A DNA stretch of 64,000 nt from VXYL01 sp965116345 (GTDB lineage: Bacteria; Pseudomonadota; Gammaproteobacteria; Pseudomonadales; Azotimanducaceae): positions 1,612,001 to 1,676,000 of the forward strand of contig OZ220680.1 of assembly GCA_965116345.1 (NCBI GenBank), written 5' to 3'. The position numbers and the translations under genes are program-made. Below the pieces are notes generated by a model. The model was not told the origin of the DNA, did no database searches, and worked only from the letters and a program-made list of their open reading frames with translations. Below are positions 8,442-17,265 of the stretch, in pieces. The number at the start of each line of letters is the position of its first letter. Position 1 is the stretch's first letter.

Positions 8442-9680
8442 TCAGATACCGTACGCCCGGCGCAGCATCGAGATCGGATGGGTCGCCTTGCTGCCGTCGT
8501 CGAGGCCGTGTTCGATCATGCGCCCCGCCATGGGACAGTCGGAGCCGTAGGTGTCCGCGTCCGTCTCGCGCACCCGGCGCACCACCGGCCGCGCGATCTT
8601 CATCGCCGAAGCGTAGGTCTCGGCCTTGACCGCGTAGGTACCGTCGTGACCCGAGCACCGTTCGATCATCGTCACTTCCGAATCCGGCACCAGCGCCAGG
8701 AACTCGCGCGTACGCTGACCGATGGCCTGGACCCGCTGGTGGCAGGCGGCGTGATAGGCCACCTTGCCCAGCGGTTGCTTGAAGTCGAGGTTGGCGAGGC
8801 CATCGCGACGGCGCGAGACGAGGTACTCGAACGGATCGAAGAACGCCGCCTTCACCCGCGCCACGTCCTCGTCGTCGGGAAACAGCAGGGGAATCTCCTG
8901 GCGGTACATCAACACACACGAGGGGACGATCGACATGAGGTCGTAGCCGTCCGCGATGGCGGCGAGGAACACCGGCAGGTTGGCGTCCTTGTTGGCCGCC
9001 ACCGCGTCGAGGTCGCCGAGTTCCAGCTTCGGCATCGCGCAGCAGGCCGCGTCGGCAAGCCGTTTGGCTTCGATGCCATTGTGGCGGAGCACGCACAACA
9101 GGTCCTCGACCACGTCCGGCTCGTTGTGTTCGCCGTAGCAGGTCACGTACACCGCGACGCGCCCGGTGGTGCGATCTCCCGCCACGGGCGCGCCCTTGAA
9201 AGGCTCGGCACGCTCCCCGCCCCGACGCGCGTGGAACGTCGGCAACGGCGCGTCGCGATGGACGCCGGCGAGGCGCTCACCGAGGCCGCGCAACGCGCCC
9301 ACCTTGGCGGCGCCGTTGGCGAGCTGGCGCACACCCGGCGCGGACAGCATCCCGAATGCGGAATCAGTGCTGGTGATCAGGCGGTCGCGCCAACGCGGCC
9401 GCTGCTCCTTGAAGCGGGCGGCCTTGGCGCGGAGCATCAGGTGGGGAAAGTCGATGCGCCACTCGTGGGGCGGCAGATAGGGGCACTTGGTCTCTGCACA
9501 GAGATCGCACAGAAAACACTGTTCGACCACCTTGCCGTAGTCGTCCCGCTCGACGCCATCCACCTCCATCGTGTCCGACTCGTCGATGAGATCGAACAGG
9601 GTCGGAAACGCCTCGCAGAGGTTCACGCAGCGGCGGCAGCCGTGGCAGACGTCAAACACCCGGGCGAGCTCGGCATCCAC
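8442..9680 (-). CDS. Heterodisulfide-reductase-related (CCG domain) Fe-S protein
   Basis: From the GTG at 9680 the protein has 412 aa. Two 4Fe-4S ferredoxin-type clusters are visible near the N-terminus (Cys12-x2-Cys15-x2-Cys18-x3-Cys22, and Cys55-x2-Cys58-x2-Cys61-x4-Cys66). Two cysteine-rich CCG-like segments follow (ADAACCAMPKLELGD; VAYHAACHQRVQAIGQ, later ERCSGHDGTYA), as in GlpC/HdrB-type electron carriers. Relatives I remember begin REGSLEAP and continue through a DW-containing stretch. Here that sequence is encoded in frame upstream of 9680, with no ATG, GTG or TTG between it and the rubrerythrin stop, so the real start is probably a rare codon such as ATC at 9758. The gene lies between rubrerythrin and DUF3501 genes, probably in one operon. 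Confidence 0.87.
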   Translation of the reverse strand: MDAELARVFDVCHGCRRCVNLCEAFPTLFDLIDESDTMEVDGVERDDYGKVVEQCFLCDLCAETKCPYLPPHEWRIDFPHLMLRAKAARFKEQRPRWRDRLITSTDSAFGMLSAPGVRQLANGAAKVGALRGLGERLAGVHRDAPLPTFHARRGGERAEPFKGAPVAGDRTTGRVAVYVTCYGEHNEPDVVEDLLCVLRHNGIEAKRLADAACCAMPKLELGDLDAVAANKDANLPVFLAAIADGYDLMSIVPSCVLMYRQEIPLLFPDDEDVARVKAAFFDPFEYLVSRRRDGLANLDFKQPLGKVAYHAACHQRVQAIGQRTREFLALVPDSEVTMIERCSGHDGTYAVKAETYASAMKIARPVVRRVRETDADTYGSDCPMAGRMIEHGLDDGSKATHPISMLRRAYGI

Positions 9681-9785
9681 GGCGTCGCGGTCGTGGAAGT
9701 CGGCGCTCTGCCAGTCGATGGGCTCGCGCCTCGGCGCTTCGAGACTACCTTCTCTGATGGATCGCTCGCCTTGGCCGCGCCGGGC

Positions 9786-10202
9786 CTACTCCATCGCGTC
9801 GAGCGCTTTCTGGAACCGGTTGGCGTGGGACCGCTCAGCCTTGGCGAGCGTCTCGAACCAGTCGGAGATCTCGTCGAAGCCTTCGTCGCGCGCGGTCTTC
9901 GCCATGCCCGGATACATGTCCGTGTATTCGTAGGTCTCGCCGGCGATGGCGGCCTTGAGGTTGTCGCTGGTCGTGCCGATTGGCAGGCCGGTGGCCGGGT
10001 CGCCGACCCCTTCCATGTGTTCCAGGTGCCCGTGGGCATGGCCGGTTTCGCCTTCCGCCGTGGAGCGGAACACGGCCGCGACGTCGTTTTCCCCTTCGAC
10101 GTCCGCCTTGGCCGCAAAGTATAGATATCGGCGATTGGCCTGCGACTCGCCGGCGAATGCGTCCTTGAGGTTCTGCAGAGTTTTGCTGTCGGTCAGATCC
10201 AC
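9786..10202 (-). CDS. Rubrerythrin (diiron domain only)
   Basis: Ferritin-like four-helix protein of 138 aa carrying the diiron ligands in FAGESQANRRY, STAEGETGHAHGH, IAGETYEYTDMYP and LAKAERSHANRF. The C-terminal rubredoxin domain of classical rubrerythrin is absent, so electrons must come from a separate carrier; the neighbouring Fe-S protein is a candidate. Rubrerythrins reduce hydrogen peroxide in the cytoplasm. First gene of the minus-strand cluster ending at 6625. A GGGAGCGC stretch just upstream of the ATG could serve as ribosome binding site. Confidence 0.93.
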   Translation of the reverse strand: MDLTDSKTLQNLKDAFAGESQANRRYLYFAAKADVEGENDVAAVFRSTAEGETGHAHGHLEHMEGVGDPATGLPIGTTSDNLKAAIAGETYEYTDMYPGMAKTARDEGFDEISDWFETLAKAERSHANRFQKALDAME

Positions 10203-10304
10203 GTCTTGCGCTCCCTTTTTCGCTGTGGTGCCTGAAAGAAGAGCGAGTATAACGCGAGCTTCCGGCGCTATGCTGCGCCGCTAGCCGGCAAAACGGGGTA
10301 CACC

Positions 10305-11036
10305 ATGGCAGAAGTGGAGTTCGTCGAACACGGGCACTGGGCGGAGGTCTTGCTGAACCGCCCGAAGAGTCGCAACGCCATCGACGGGGCCTTGGGGGAG
10401 CAACTCGCTGCGGCGATCCGCCGGGCCGACGAAGACGACGGGGTCCAGGCCGTGCTGCTCCGCGGTGCCGACGGCGCGTTCTGCTCGGGACTGGATCTGA
10501 AGGCGTTCAATGCCGAACCGCCCCCCGACTGGATGCCCCGGTTCGGCGGCATCTGGCGGGCGGCCCACAGGTCGATCTACGAGTGCCGCAAGCCCATCGT
10601 CGCGGGTTTGGAACGGTTCGCCATCAACGGCGGCGCGGCACTGGCACTGGCGGCGGACCTGCTGGTTGTCGGCGAGACCGCGTTCCTGCAGGTCGGCGAG
10701 GTCCGCCAAGGCATGGCGGCGCCGTACAACATGGCGTGGCTGCAGCTGCGCCACAGCGAGTCCGTCGCCGCGCGTCTCGCCATCACCGGCCGGCGATTCG
10801 CCGGTGCCGAACTCGGTGCCATGGGCGTCGCCCACGAGGTGGTCGCCGATGACGAGGTAGTCCCTGCGGCGCGGCGGCTCGTCGAAGAACTGGCGCGCTT
10901 TCCCGACGGCGCGGCCATGCGCATCAAGAGGCTGCTGCGCGCCTACAACGACGTGCCAGCGGACGCCTGGTTCGATCGGGTGACGAACCTTGCGTCGGGG
11001 CCACGGGTCAAACCCCGGGCCGTTGAAGGCGGTTGA
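10305..11036 (+). CDS. Enoyl-CoA hydratase/isomerase family protein
   Basis: Crotonase-fold protein of 243 aa. The first oxyanion-hole segment is GADGAFCSGLDLKAF and the second is AINGGAALALAADLLV. One expected catalytic Glu is plausible in FLQVGEVRQGM, the other is not clear, so the reaction (hydratase, isomerase or other) cannot be fixed. Start ATG at 10305. It lies between the divergent rubrerythrin cluster and a DUF418 gene, without other fatty-acid genes nearby. Confidence 0.87.
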   Translation: MAEVEFVEHGHWAEVLLNRPKSRNAIDGALGEQLAAAIRRADEDDGVQAVLLRGADGAFCSGLDLKAFNAEPPPDWMPRFGGIWRAAHRSIYECRKPIVAGLERFAINGGAALALAADLLVVGETAFLQVGEVRQGMAAPYNMAWLQLRHSESVAARLAITGRRFAGAELGAMGVAHEVVADDEVVPAARRLVEELARFPDGAAMRIKRLLRAYNDVPADAWFDRVTNLASGPRVKPRAVEGG

Positions 11037-11078
11037 AGCGGTCCGGGCGCACCCGGGCCCGGTGCTATAGTGCCGGTC

Positions 11079-12362
11079 ATGACCGAACTCGCCCCGGCGG
11101 ATCCGCGCGAACGTATCGAGGCGATCGACACCATCCGCGGCTTCGCCGTGCTGGGTATCCTGCTCCTCAACATCCTGGCCTTCGGACTACCGTTCCGGGC
11201 GTACACCAACCCCACCGTGGACGGCGCCGTGGACGGCGTCGACTTCGGCGTCTTCTTCACCATCGAGTTGCTCTTCGAAGGTTCCATGCGGGCGTTGTTC
11301 TCGATGCTGTTCGGGGTCGGCATCGCCATGTTCGCGGCCAGCGGCAAGGGCGCCGCGTTCCACTACCGTCGGCAACTGCTGCTGTTCGCCTTCGGGTTGG
11401 TCGACGGCTTCCTGCTGCTGTGGACCGGTGACATCCTGACCGTCTACGCGATGGCCGGCATGGTGCTGTATTTCTGCCGCAACTGGCGGGCGCGGAGTCT
11501 CTTGACCGCCGCCGGGTGCATGTTCGCCTACCTGGTCGTGATCTACACGGCGAACTTCGCCATGTACAACTTCATACCCGACCAGGCCGCCGCGGCCCAA
11601 GCGCGCATCGCCGCGACCGAGGCGCCATCGCCACAGGACGAGGCCGTCGTCGATGCCTGGGCCGGGGTCGAAGTGCGGTTGGAACCGCCGACATACCTCC
11701 TCGAGCGCGAGGCCCGGAAGTTCCAGGGAACGTACGCCGAGGCCTTCGTCGCCAATGCCCAGGAGCTCCGCGAACTCCTGGTCTACGGCCTGCCGGTACT
11801 GTTCATCTGGGATGCCATGGCGTGCATGCTCCTCGGCATGGCGCTCTACCGGACCGGCGTCCTCACGGGCCAGCGCAGCGTGCGTTTCTACACCGTCACG
11901 ACGATCCTCGCGTTCGGCGCCGGGCTCGCCATCAACGCCTTCGAACTCGTCATGAAGATCGGCAGCGGCTACGCCCCGCAGTGGGTCTCGGGCGGCACGG
12001 TCGTGACCTACGATGTCGGCCGGGTGGCCATGGCCGTGGGGTTCCTGTCGCTCATCATGGTCGTCTACCGACGGGGCTGGCTCACCCGTTTGCGGCAGGG
12101 CCTGGCGGCGGTTGGCCGCATGGCACTGACCAACTACATCCTGCAGAGCGTGTTCGGTTTTCTGATCTTTCGCGAACTCGGGTTCGGGTTGTGGAACGGC
12201 CTCGACCGCCACGAGCTCTACTACGTGGTAGCCGGACAATGGTTCGTCATGATCGTCTTCAGCCTGTGGTGGCTCGGTCGGTACCGATTCGGCCCGCTGG
12301 AATGGCTGTGGCGATCGCTCACCTACGGCAAACGCCAACCCATGGCGCCACAACCCGCCTGA
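11079..12362 (+). CDS. DUF418 family multi-pass membrane protein (YeiB-like)
   Basis: Integral membrane protein of 427 aa. The N-terminal signature ERIEAIDTIRGFAVLGILLLN and a C-terminal domain with GRMALTNYILQS and FGPLEWLWRSLTYG are diagnostic for DUF418/YeiB. Several hydrophobic segments can be seen from residue 20 onwards. Function is unknown; the N-terminal part resembles acyltransferase-3-type membrane proteins. ATG at 11079 is preferred over a GTG at 11070. It is followed 3 bp later by an alpha/beta hydrolase gene, suggesting co-transcription. Confidence 0.9.
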   Translation: MTELAPADPRERIEAIDTIRGFAVLGILLLNILAFGLPFRAYTNPTVDGAVDGVDFGVFFTIELLFEGSMRALFSMLFGVGIAMFAASGKGAAFHYRRQLLLFAFGLVDGFLLLWTGDILTVYAMAGMVLYFCRNWRARSLLTAAGCMFAYLVVIYTANFAMYNFIPDQAAAAQARIAATEAPSPQDEAVVDAWAGVEVRLEPPTYLLEREARKFQGTYAEAFVANAQELRELLVYGLPVLFIWDAMACMLLGMALYRTGVLTGQRSVRFYTVTTILAFGAGLAINAFELVMKIGSGYAPQWVSGGTVVTYDVGRVAMAVGFLSLIMVVYRRGWLTRLRQGLAAVGRMALTNYILQSVFGFLIFRELGFGLWNGLDRHELYYVVAGQWFVMIVFSLWWLGRYRFGPLEWLWRSLTYGKRQPMAPQPA

Positions 12363-12365
12363 CCG

Positions 12366-13241
12366 GTGCGCGAACAGTGGGTGACCGTTCGCGGGATCGA
12401 TCTCGCCTATTTCGATTGGGGCAACCCGTCGGGGCCGACGATCCTGATGCTGCACGCGACGGGATTCCACGCGCGTTGCTGGGACGGGGTCGTACGGCTG
12501 CTCGGCGACGACCATCGCATCATCGCCGTAGACCAGCGGGGCCACGGCCGCTCGGCCAAGCAGGGACCCTATTCATGGAGCGAGTTCGGTGCCGACGCCG
12601 CGGCCTTCGTCGACGAACTCGACCTCGAGGCGGTGGTCGGTGTCGGCCACTCGATGGGTGGTCATGCGATCACCCAGGCCGCCTCGCAGCGTCCCCACCG
12701 GTTCCGCGCGCTGCTGCTCATCGATCCCGTGATCCTCGACCCCGAGGCGTACGCCGATTACCCGATGTTCGCCTCGCCGGAGGCACACCCGGTGGCCCGG
12801 CGACGCAACCGCTGGCGGTCGCCCGACGAGATGTTCGACCGCTTCGCCGACCGCCACCCGTTCAATCTGTGGGATCCCGCAGTGCTTCTCGACTACTGCC
12901 GCTTCGGCCTGCAGTCCGACGGCGACGGCTTGGTGCTCGCCTGCCCGCCGCTGGTCGAAGCGTCGATCTACCAGGGAAGCGCCGGCCGCGACATCGGCGA
13001 CGCCATCCGCACCCTTGCCCATCCGGTGGCCGTGCTCCGCGCCCAAGGGCGGGATCCCGGCGCCCGCAACACCGGCACCATGGACTTCGCCCGCTCGCCG
13101 ACCTGGCCGGGGCTAGCGGCGGCGTTCCCGAACGGGCGCGACATCCACCACCCGGAGCTCTCGCACTTCATACCCATGCAGCGGCCGGATCTCGTTGCGG
13201 ACGAAATACGCTCACTCGTGGCCGTGGGGGCGTCCTCATAG
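12366..13241 (+). CDS. Alpha/beta hydrolase
   Basis: Protein of 291 aa beginning at GTG 12366, three bases after the DUF418 stop. The nucleophile elbow is GHSMGG (Ser96). The oxyanion region is HATGFHARCWD, and AVDQRGHGRSAK is the usual strand-turn motif. The terminal His is probably in PELSHFIPM. An esterase, lipase or epoxide-hydrolase-like activity is possible; the substrate cannot be read. The spacer to the convergent yheS (13242-13303) has a short ACCGC/GCGGT inverted repeat and GC-rich sequence ending in CCCCTACGCG. Confidence 0.88.
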   Translation: MREQWVTVRGIDLAYFDWGNPSGPTILMLHATGFHARCWDGVVRLLGDDHRIIAVDQRGHGRSAKQGPYSWSEFGADAAAFVDELDLEAVVGVGHSMGGHAITQAASQRPHRFRALLLIDPVILDPEAYADYPMFASPEAHPVARRRNRWRSPDEMFDRFADRHPFNLWDPAVLLDYCRFGLQSDGDGLVLACPPLVEASIYQGSAGRDIGDAIRTLAHPVAVLRAQGRDPGARNTGTMDFARSPTWPGLAAAFPNGRDIHHPELSHFIPMQRPDLVADEIRSLVAVGASS

Positions 13242-13303
13242 GCGCTACCGCAAATCCGTAGGCGGTGTCGAACGGCGCGGAGACGCGCGGGGAAAAATTG
13301 CCC

Positions 13304-15142
13304 CTACGCGCCGAGTTCCTCCTCGGCGGCGAGCCATGCCTTCTCGACGCGTTCTAGGTCGGCCACGGCATTGCGGCGTGCCAAGACTAGACGGGACATC
13401 TCGTCCGGCTGTTCGTGGACGCCGGGCTCGCCGAGGCACCGGTCGATCTCGTCGACCCGGCAGGTGAGTTCGTCGATCAGGTTTTCGAGCCGACGTTGTT
13501 CCTGGCGGAGCGAACGCTTCCTGCCGGACTGGCGCGCTGGGCGCGCTCTCTCGGGCTTCGTGGGCTTCGTGTCACGCCTTGCGCGGGGCTGGCGCAAGGC
13601 AGTGTAGGCGTCCAGGTCGTCGTCGAAGCGCTTCACGCAACCGTCGGCCACGAGCCAGAACCGATCCGCGCACTGCCGTAGGAGGTGACGGTCGTGGGAC
13701 ACCAGCAGCACGGCGCCGCGGTATTCCTGCAAGGCGAAGGCCAGCGCCTGGCGCATGTCCAGGTCGAGGTGGTTGGTGGGCTCGTCGAGAACCAGCACCG
13801 CAGGCTGCCGGCAGGCGATCAGGAGCAGCACGAGGCGGGCTTTTTCACCCCCGGAGAACGTTTGCGCGCGCCGCTGCACATGGCCGCCACCGAACCCCCA
13901 GCGACCGAGGGCGTCGCGCGCGTCCTGCTCCGCGAAACCGAGGTCCGCGAGGTGTTCGAGAGGCGTGCGGGATAGGTCGAGAGACTCCAACTGATGCTGG
14001 GCGAAGTAGCCCACGGACGCGTGCCGGCCGGGGGTCATGGCACCGGCCAGCGGCGTCAGTTCGCCGGCCAGGCAACGCAACAGCGTCGTCTTGCCCGCGC
14101 CGTTGGCGCCGAGCACACCGATGCGGTCGTCGGGATAGACGCGCAGCGTCACGTCGTTGAGCACCGCCCGGTCGTCGTAGCCGACGGCGGCGGCGTCCAA
14201 CGACAGCGTCGGGTTGGAGATCTTCAACGGATCCGAGAACGAGAAACGGTACGGCGACTCGGCGTGGACCGGCGCGGCGAGGTCCATTCGTTCGAGAGCC
14301 TTGAGGCGGCTCTGCACCTGGCGTGCCTTGCTCGCCTTGGCACGGAACCGGTCCACGAAGGTGTGGATCTCGCGAACCCGTCGCTGCTGCTTCTTGTACT
14401 GCGCAGCCCGCAGTTCCAGTGCTTCCGCCCGCTGACGTTCGAAGGCGCTGTAGTTGCCCGTGTAGACCTTTGCCTGGGCGTCCTCGAGGTGAACGATGCC
14501 GCCCATGGTGCGGTCGAGGAAGTCGCGGTCGTGGGCGATCACCAGCAGCGTGCCCTGGTAGCGGCGCACCCACGATTCCAGCCAGAGGGTGGCATCCAGG
14601 TCCAGGTGGTTGGTGGGCTCGTCGAGGAGCAGCAGGTCCGACGGCGCGAACAACGCTCTCGCCAGGTTGAGCGTGATGCGCCACCCCCCCGAAAAGGCCA
14701 GGTGCGGCTTATCGAAATCGGTGGTGGCGAAGCCCAGGCCGCCGAGAACCTCGCCGGCCCGGGCAGGGGCTTCGTAGCCGCCAGCGTCCTCATAGTCGGA
14801 GTAGAGCGTGCCGAGCGCGTCGTCGTCGCGGTCCCGCTCTGCGGTTGCGATGGCGCGTTCGACGCCGCGCAACCGGGTATCGCCATCGAGGACGAACTCG
14901 AGCGCCGGGCGCTTCGACGGCGCAACATTCTGTTCGAGGGCGGCGAGCCGCCATGAGTCCGGACGCACGACCTGCCCTTCCTCCGGCGCCAGGCGCTGGC
15001 GAACGAGTTCGAACAGCGTCGACTTGCCGATGCCGTTGCGACCGACCACACCCGTCTTGTGGCCGGCGTGCATCGTCAGGTTCAAGCCGTCGAACAGCAG
15101 ACGGTCACCGCGGTGCAGTGTGATGTCGATGAGTTGAAGCAT
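13304..15142 (-). CDS. yheS: ABC-F family ATPase YheS (ribosome-associated translation factor)
   Basis: Soluble protein of 612 aa with two ABC cassettes and no membrane domain. Cassette 1 has GRNGIGKSTL, FSGGWRITLNLAR and LLLLDEPTNHLDLDA. Cassette 2 has GANGAGKTTLLR, FSGGEKARLVLLL and VLVLDEPTNHLDLDM. The linker between them carries RFRAKASKARQVQSRLKALE, and a charged coiled-coil C-terminus follows. This order and the remembered E. coli sequence match YheS throughout. ABC-F proteins bind the ribosomal E site and relieve stalling. ATG at 15142 (MLQLIDITLHRGDRLLF) is chosen; in-frame sequence upstream runs through a palindromic repeat and is not conserved. Confidence 0.94.
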   Translation of the reverse strand: MLQLIDITLHRGDRLLFDGLNLTMHAGHKTGVVGRNGIGKSTLFELVRQRLAPEEGQVVRPDSWRLAALEQNVAPSKRPALEFVLDGDTRLRGVERAIATAERDRDDDALGTLYSDYEDAGGYEAPARAGEVLGGLGFATTDFDKPHLAFSGGWRITLNLARALFAPSDLLLLDEPTNHLDLDATLWLESWVRRYQGTLLVIAHDRDFLDRTMGGIVHLEDAQAKVYTGNYSAFERQRAEALELRAAQYKKQQRRVREIHTFVDRFRAKASKARQVQSRLKALERMDLAAPVHAESPYRFSFSDPLKISNPTLSLDAAAVGYDDRAVLNDVTLRVYPDDRIGVLGANGAGKTTLLRCLAGELTPLAGAMTPGRHASVGYFAQHQLESLDLSRTPLEHLADLGFAEQDARDALGRWGFGGGHVQRRAQTFSGGEKARLVLLLIACRQPAVLVLDEPTNHLDLDMRQALAFALQEYRGAVLLVSHDRHLLRQCADRFWLVADGCVKRFDDDLDAYTALRQPRARRDTKPTKPERARPARQSGRKRSLRQEQRRLENLIDELTCRVDEIDRCLGEPGVHEQPDEMSRLVLARRNAVADLERVEKAWLAAEEELGA

Positions 15143-15196
15143 AGGATCTGGTGTAGCCGCGGTCCGCTGGTCCGTCTCCCAGGAGCTCGCGCCGTC

Positions 15197-15259
15197 GAAG
15201 TTTCGCGCCAGCGCAACTTCCACCCATCCGCAAGGATGGGCCGCGACCGTCAGGTCGCG
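15197..15259. repeat. REP-like cluster of three tandem hairpins, copy 1
   Basis: Three adjacent hairpins: GAAGTTTCGC/GCGCAACTTC (15197-15220, one mismatch), CCCATCC-GCAA-GGATGGG (15223-15240) and CGCGACC-GTCA-GGTCGCG (15242-15259). A near-identical cluster lies at 58083-58146. It occupies the divergent spacer between yheS and yciO, so it could shape transcripts in both directions. Confidence 0.9.
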
Positions 15260-15344
15260 CGACTGCATGGCGTATCATGGCGCGCGCACCATACCGGGGC
15301 ACCGGTCCCGGGGCACTTCGACCGAGTCCGCTGAAGGCGAAGCC

Positions 15345-15959
15345 GTGAGCCAGTATCTCGTCGTCCACCCCACGCATCCGCAGCCGCGGCTCGTCAGCCG
15401 AGCAGCGGAAATCGTCCAGGCCGGCGGGGTCATCGTCTATCCGACGGATTCGACCTACGCCCTCGGCTGCCGCCTAGGCGACAAGGACGCGGCGGACCGC
15501 ATCCGCGCAATCCGGCGCTTGGAGCGCGACCATTACCTGACCCTGATGTGTCGCGATCTCTCCGAGCTCGCGGCCTATGCGCGAGTCGACAACCAGAGCT
15601 ACCGAGCGCTCAAGCGCTACCTGCCGGGACCGTTCACCTTCGTGCTGTCGGCCACCCGCGAGGTTCCCCGCCGACTGGTCCACCGGCGACGTCGGACCAT
15701 CGGTCTGCGCGTTCCCGACAAACCCATCGCCCAGGCGATCCTCGCGGCCCTCGGTGAACCGATGATGACCACGACCCTCAAGCTGCCGACCGAGGATCTG
15801 CCCGTGACCGACGTGGAGGCCAGGCGCCCCGAACTCGAACACGCGGTGGACGCCATCGTCGACGGCGGCACCGGCGGTGTGCAGCCAACCACCGTCGTGG
15901 ACCTCACCGACGGCGCATTGGCGGTTACCCGCGCGGGCCTCGGCGTCATCGACGACTGA
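15345..15959 (+). CDS. yciO: YciO/YrdC-like nucleotide-binding protein
   Basis: Sua5/YciO/YrdC-fold protein of 204 aa, closest in remembered sequence to E. coli YciO: MSQ-start, GGVIVYPTDSTYALGC, TLMCRDLSELAAY, EVPRRLVHRRRRTIGLRVP and QPTTVVDLTD. YrdC/Sua5 make threonylcarbamoyl-adenylate for tRNA t6A; the YciO branch has an uncertain or weaker role. The GTG at 15345 gives the family start VSQYLVVHP; longer in-frame starts upstream run back into the repeat region. Followed after 94 bp by trpS. That spacer carries a possible TATACT -10 box (16018-16023). Confidence 0.9.
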   Translation: MSQYLVVHPTHPQPRLVSRAAEIVQAGGVIVYPTDSTYALGCRLGDKDAADRIRAIRRLERDHYLTLMCRDLSELAAYARVDNQSYRALKRYLPGPFTFVLSATREVPRRLVHRRRRTIGLRVPDKPIAQAILAALGEPMMTTTLKLPTEDLPVTDVEARRPELEHAVDAIVDGGTGGVQPTTVVDLTDGALAVTRAGLGVIDD

Positions 15960-16053
15960 CAACCCCACCGCCACCGCTCCGTGCGGACTGTGCGGGAAAG
16001 GGGCGGTAGATTGAGGGTATACTCCGCCGTGTCGGGAACAGCGAATCCCTGAG

Positions 16054-17265
16054 GTGAGCAGCAGCGACTCCGATCAACGGGTTCTGTCAGGAATGCGGCC
16101 TACCGGCCGCCTACACATTGGCCACTACCACGGCGCCCTGAAGAACTGGATTCGGCTGCAGCATCAGTACGACTGCTATTTCTTCGTCGCCGATTTCCAC
16201 GCCCTGACGACCCACTATCAGGACACCACCGACCTCGAGCAGTACACGTTCGACACCGTGGTCGACTGGCTCGCCGCGGGTTTGAGTCCGGGCGCCGCCA
16301 CCATCTTCGTGCAGAGCAAGGTGCCCGAACACGCCGAACTCCACCTGCTGCTGTCGATGATCACGCCGGTGCCCTGGCTCGAGCGCGTGCCGAGCTACAA
16401 GGACCAGCAGGCCAACATCGCCGACCGGGACCTCGGCACCTACGGATTTCTCGGCTACCCCGTGCTGCAGGCGGCCGACGTGCTGATGTACCGGGCGGGC
16501 CACGTTCCGGTGGGCGCGGACCAGGTCGCGCACCTAGAGCTTGCCCGGGAGATCGCCCGCCGCTTCAACCACATCTTCGGTCGCGAGCCGCAGTTCGAGA
16601 CCACCGCCGAACAGGCCATCGACCAGATGGGCAAACGCCCCGCCCGGCTCTACCGGCAGGCACGTCGCGACTACCTGGAACAGGGCGACACGGACGCCCT
16701 GGCCCGCGCCCAGGCCCTGCTCGGTGAACAGCAGAACCTGTCCATCGGCAACCGCGAGCGGTTGTTCGGCTACCTGGAAGGCAGCGGCCGCATCATCCTG
16801 CCGGAGCCCAAGGCCCTGTTGACCGGGGCCCCGGTCGTACCCGGCATCGACGGCCGCAAGATGTCGAAGTCCTACAACAACACCATCCGCCTGCGCGAGA
16901 GTCCGGACACCGTAGAGCAGAAGATCAAGACCATGGTCACCGACCCGGCGCGCGTGCGCCGATCCGATCCGGGCGATCCGAAGAAGTGTCCAGTGTTCGA
17001 CCTGCACGAGCTCTACTCCGATGACGACGTCAAGACCTGGGCCGCCGACGGGTGCCGGGGCGCGAGCATCGGCTGCATCGACTGCAAGCGGCCGCTGATC
17101 GACGCCATCAACCGCGAGCAGGCGCCGTTCATCGAACGTGCGGAACAGTTCGACAACGACCCGAACCTGGTGCGTTCGATCATCCTCGACGGCGCCGAGG
17201 CGGCCCGCGCCGAAGCCCGCGAGACACTGGACGAGGTGAAGGCCGCCGTGGGCCTGTCGCGATGA
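16054..17265 (+). CDS. trpS: Tryptophanyl-tRNA synthetase
   Basis: Class Ic aminoacyl-tRNA synthetase of 403 aa. The HIGH motif reads HIGH (21-24, in RLHIGHYHGALKNW) and the second signature is KMSKSYNN. The stretch GYPVLQAADVLMYRAGHVPVG binds substrate in the family. It charges tRNA-Trp in the cytoplasm. The protein is longer than the roughly 334 aa of E. coli TrpRS. The extra length includes a Cys-containing segment near residue 310-350 (KKCPVF, GCIDCKRP), typical of the longer TrpRS form. GTG start at 16054 follows GAG. Its stop overlaps the ATG of scpA (ATGA). Confidence 0.96.
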   Translation: MSSSDSDQRVLSGMRPTGRLHIGHYHGALKNWIRLQHQYDCYFFVADFHALTTHYQDTTDLEQYTFDTVVDWLAAGLSPGAATIFVQSKVPEHAELHLLLSMITPVPWLERVPSYKDQQANIADRDLGTYGFLGYPVLQAADVLMYRAGHVPVGADQVAHLELAREIARRFNHIFGREPQFETTAEQAIDQMGKRPARLYRQARRDYLEQGDTDALARAQALLGEQQNLSIGNRERLFGYLEGSGRIILPEPKALLTGAPVVPGIDGRKMSKSYNNTIRLRESPDTVEQKIKTMVTDPARVRRSDPGDPKKCPVFDLHELYSDDDVKTWAADGCRGASIGCIDCKRPLIDAINREQAPFIERAEQFDNDPNLVRSIILDGAEAARAEARETLDEVKAAVGLSR

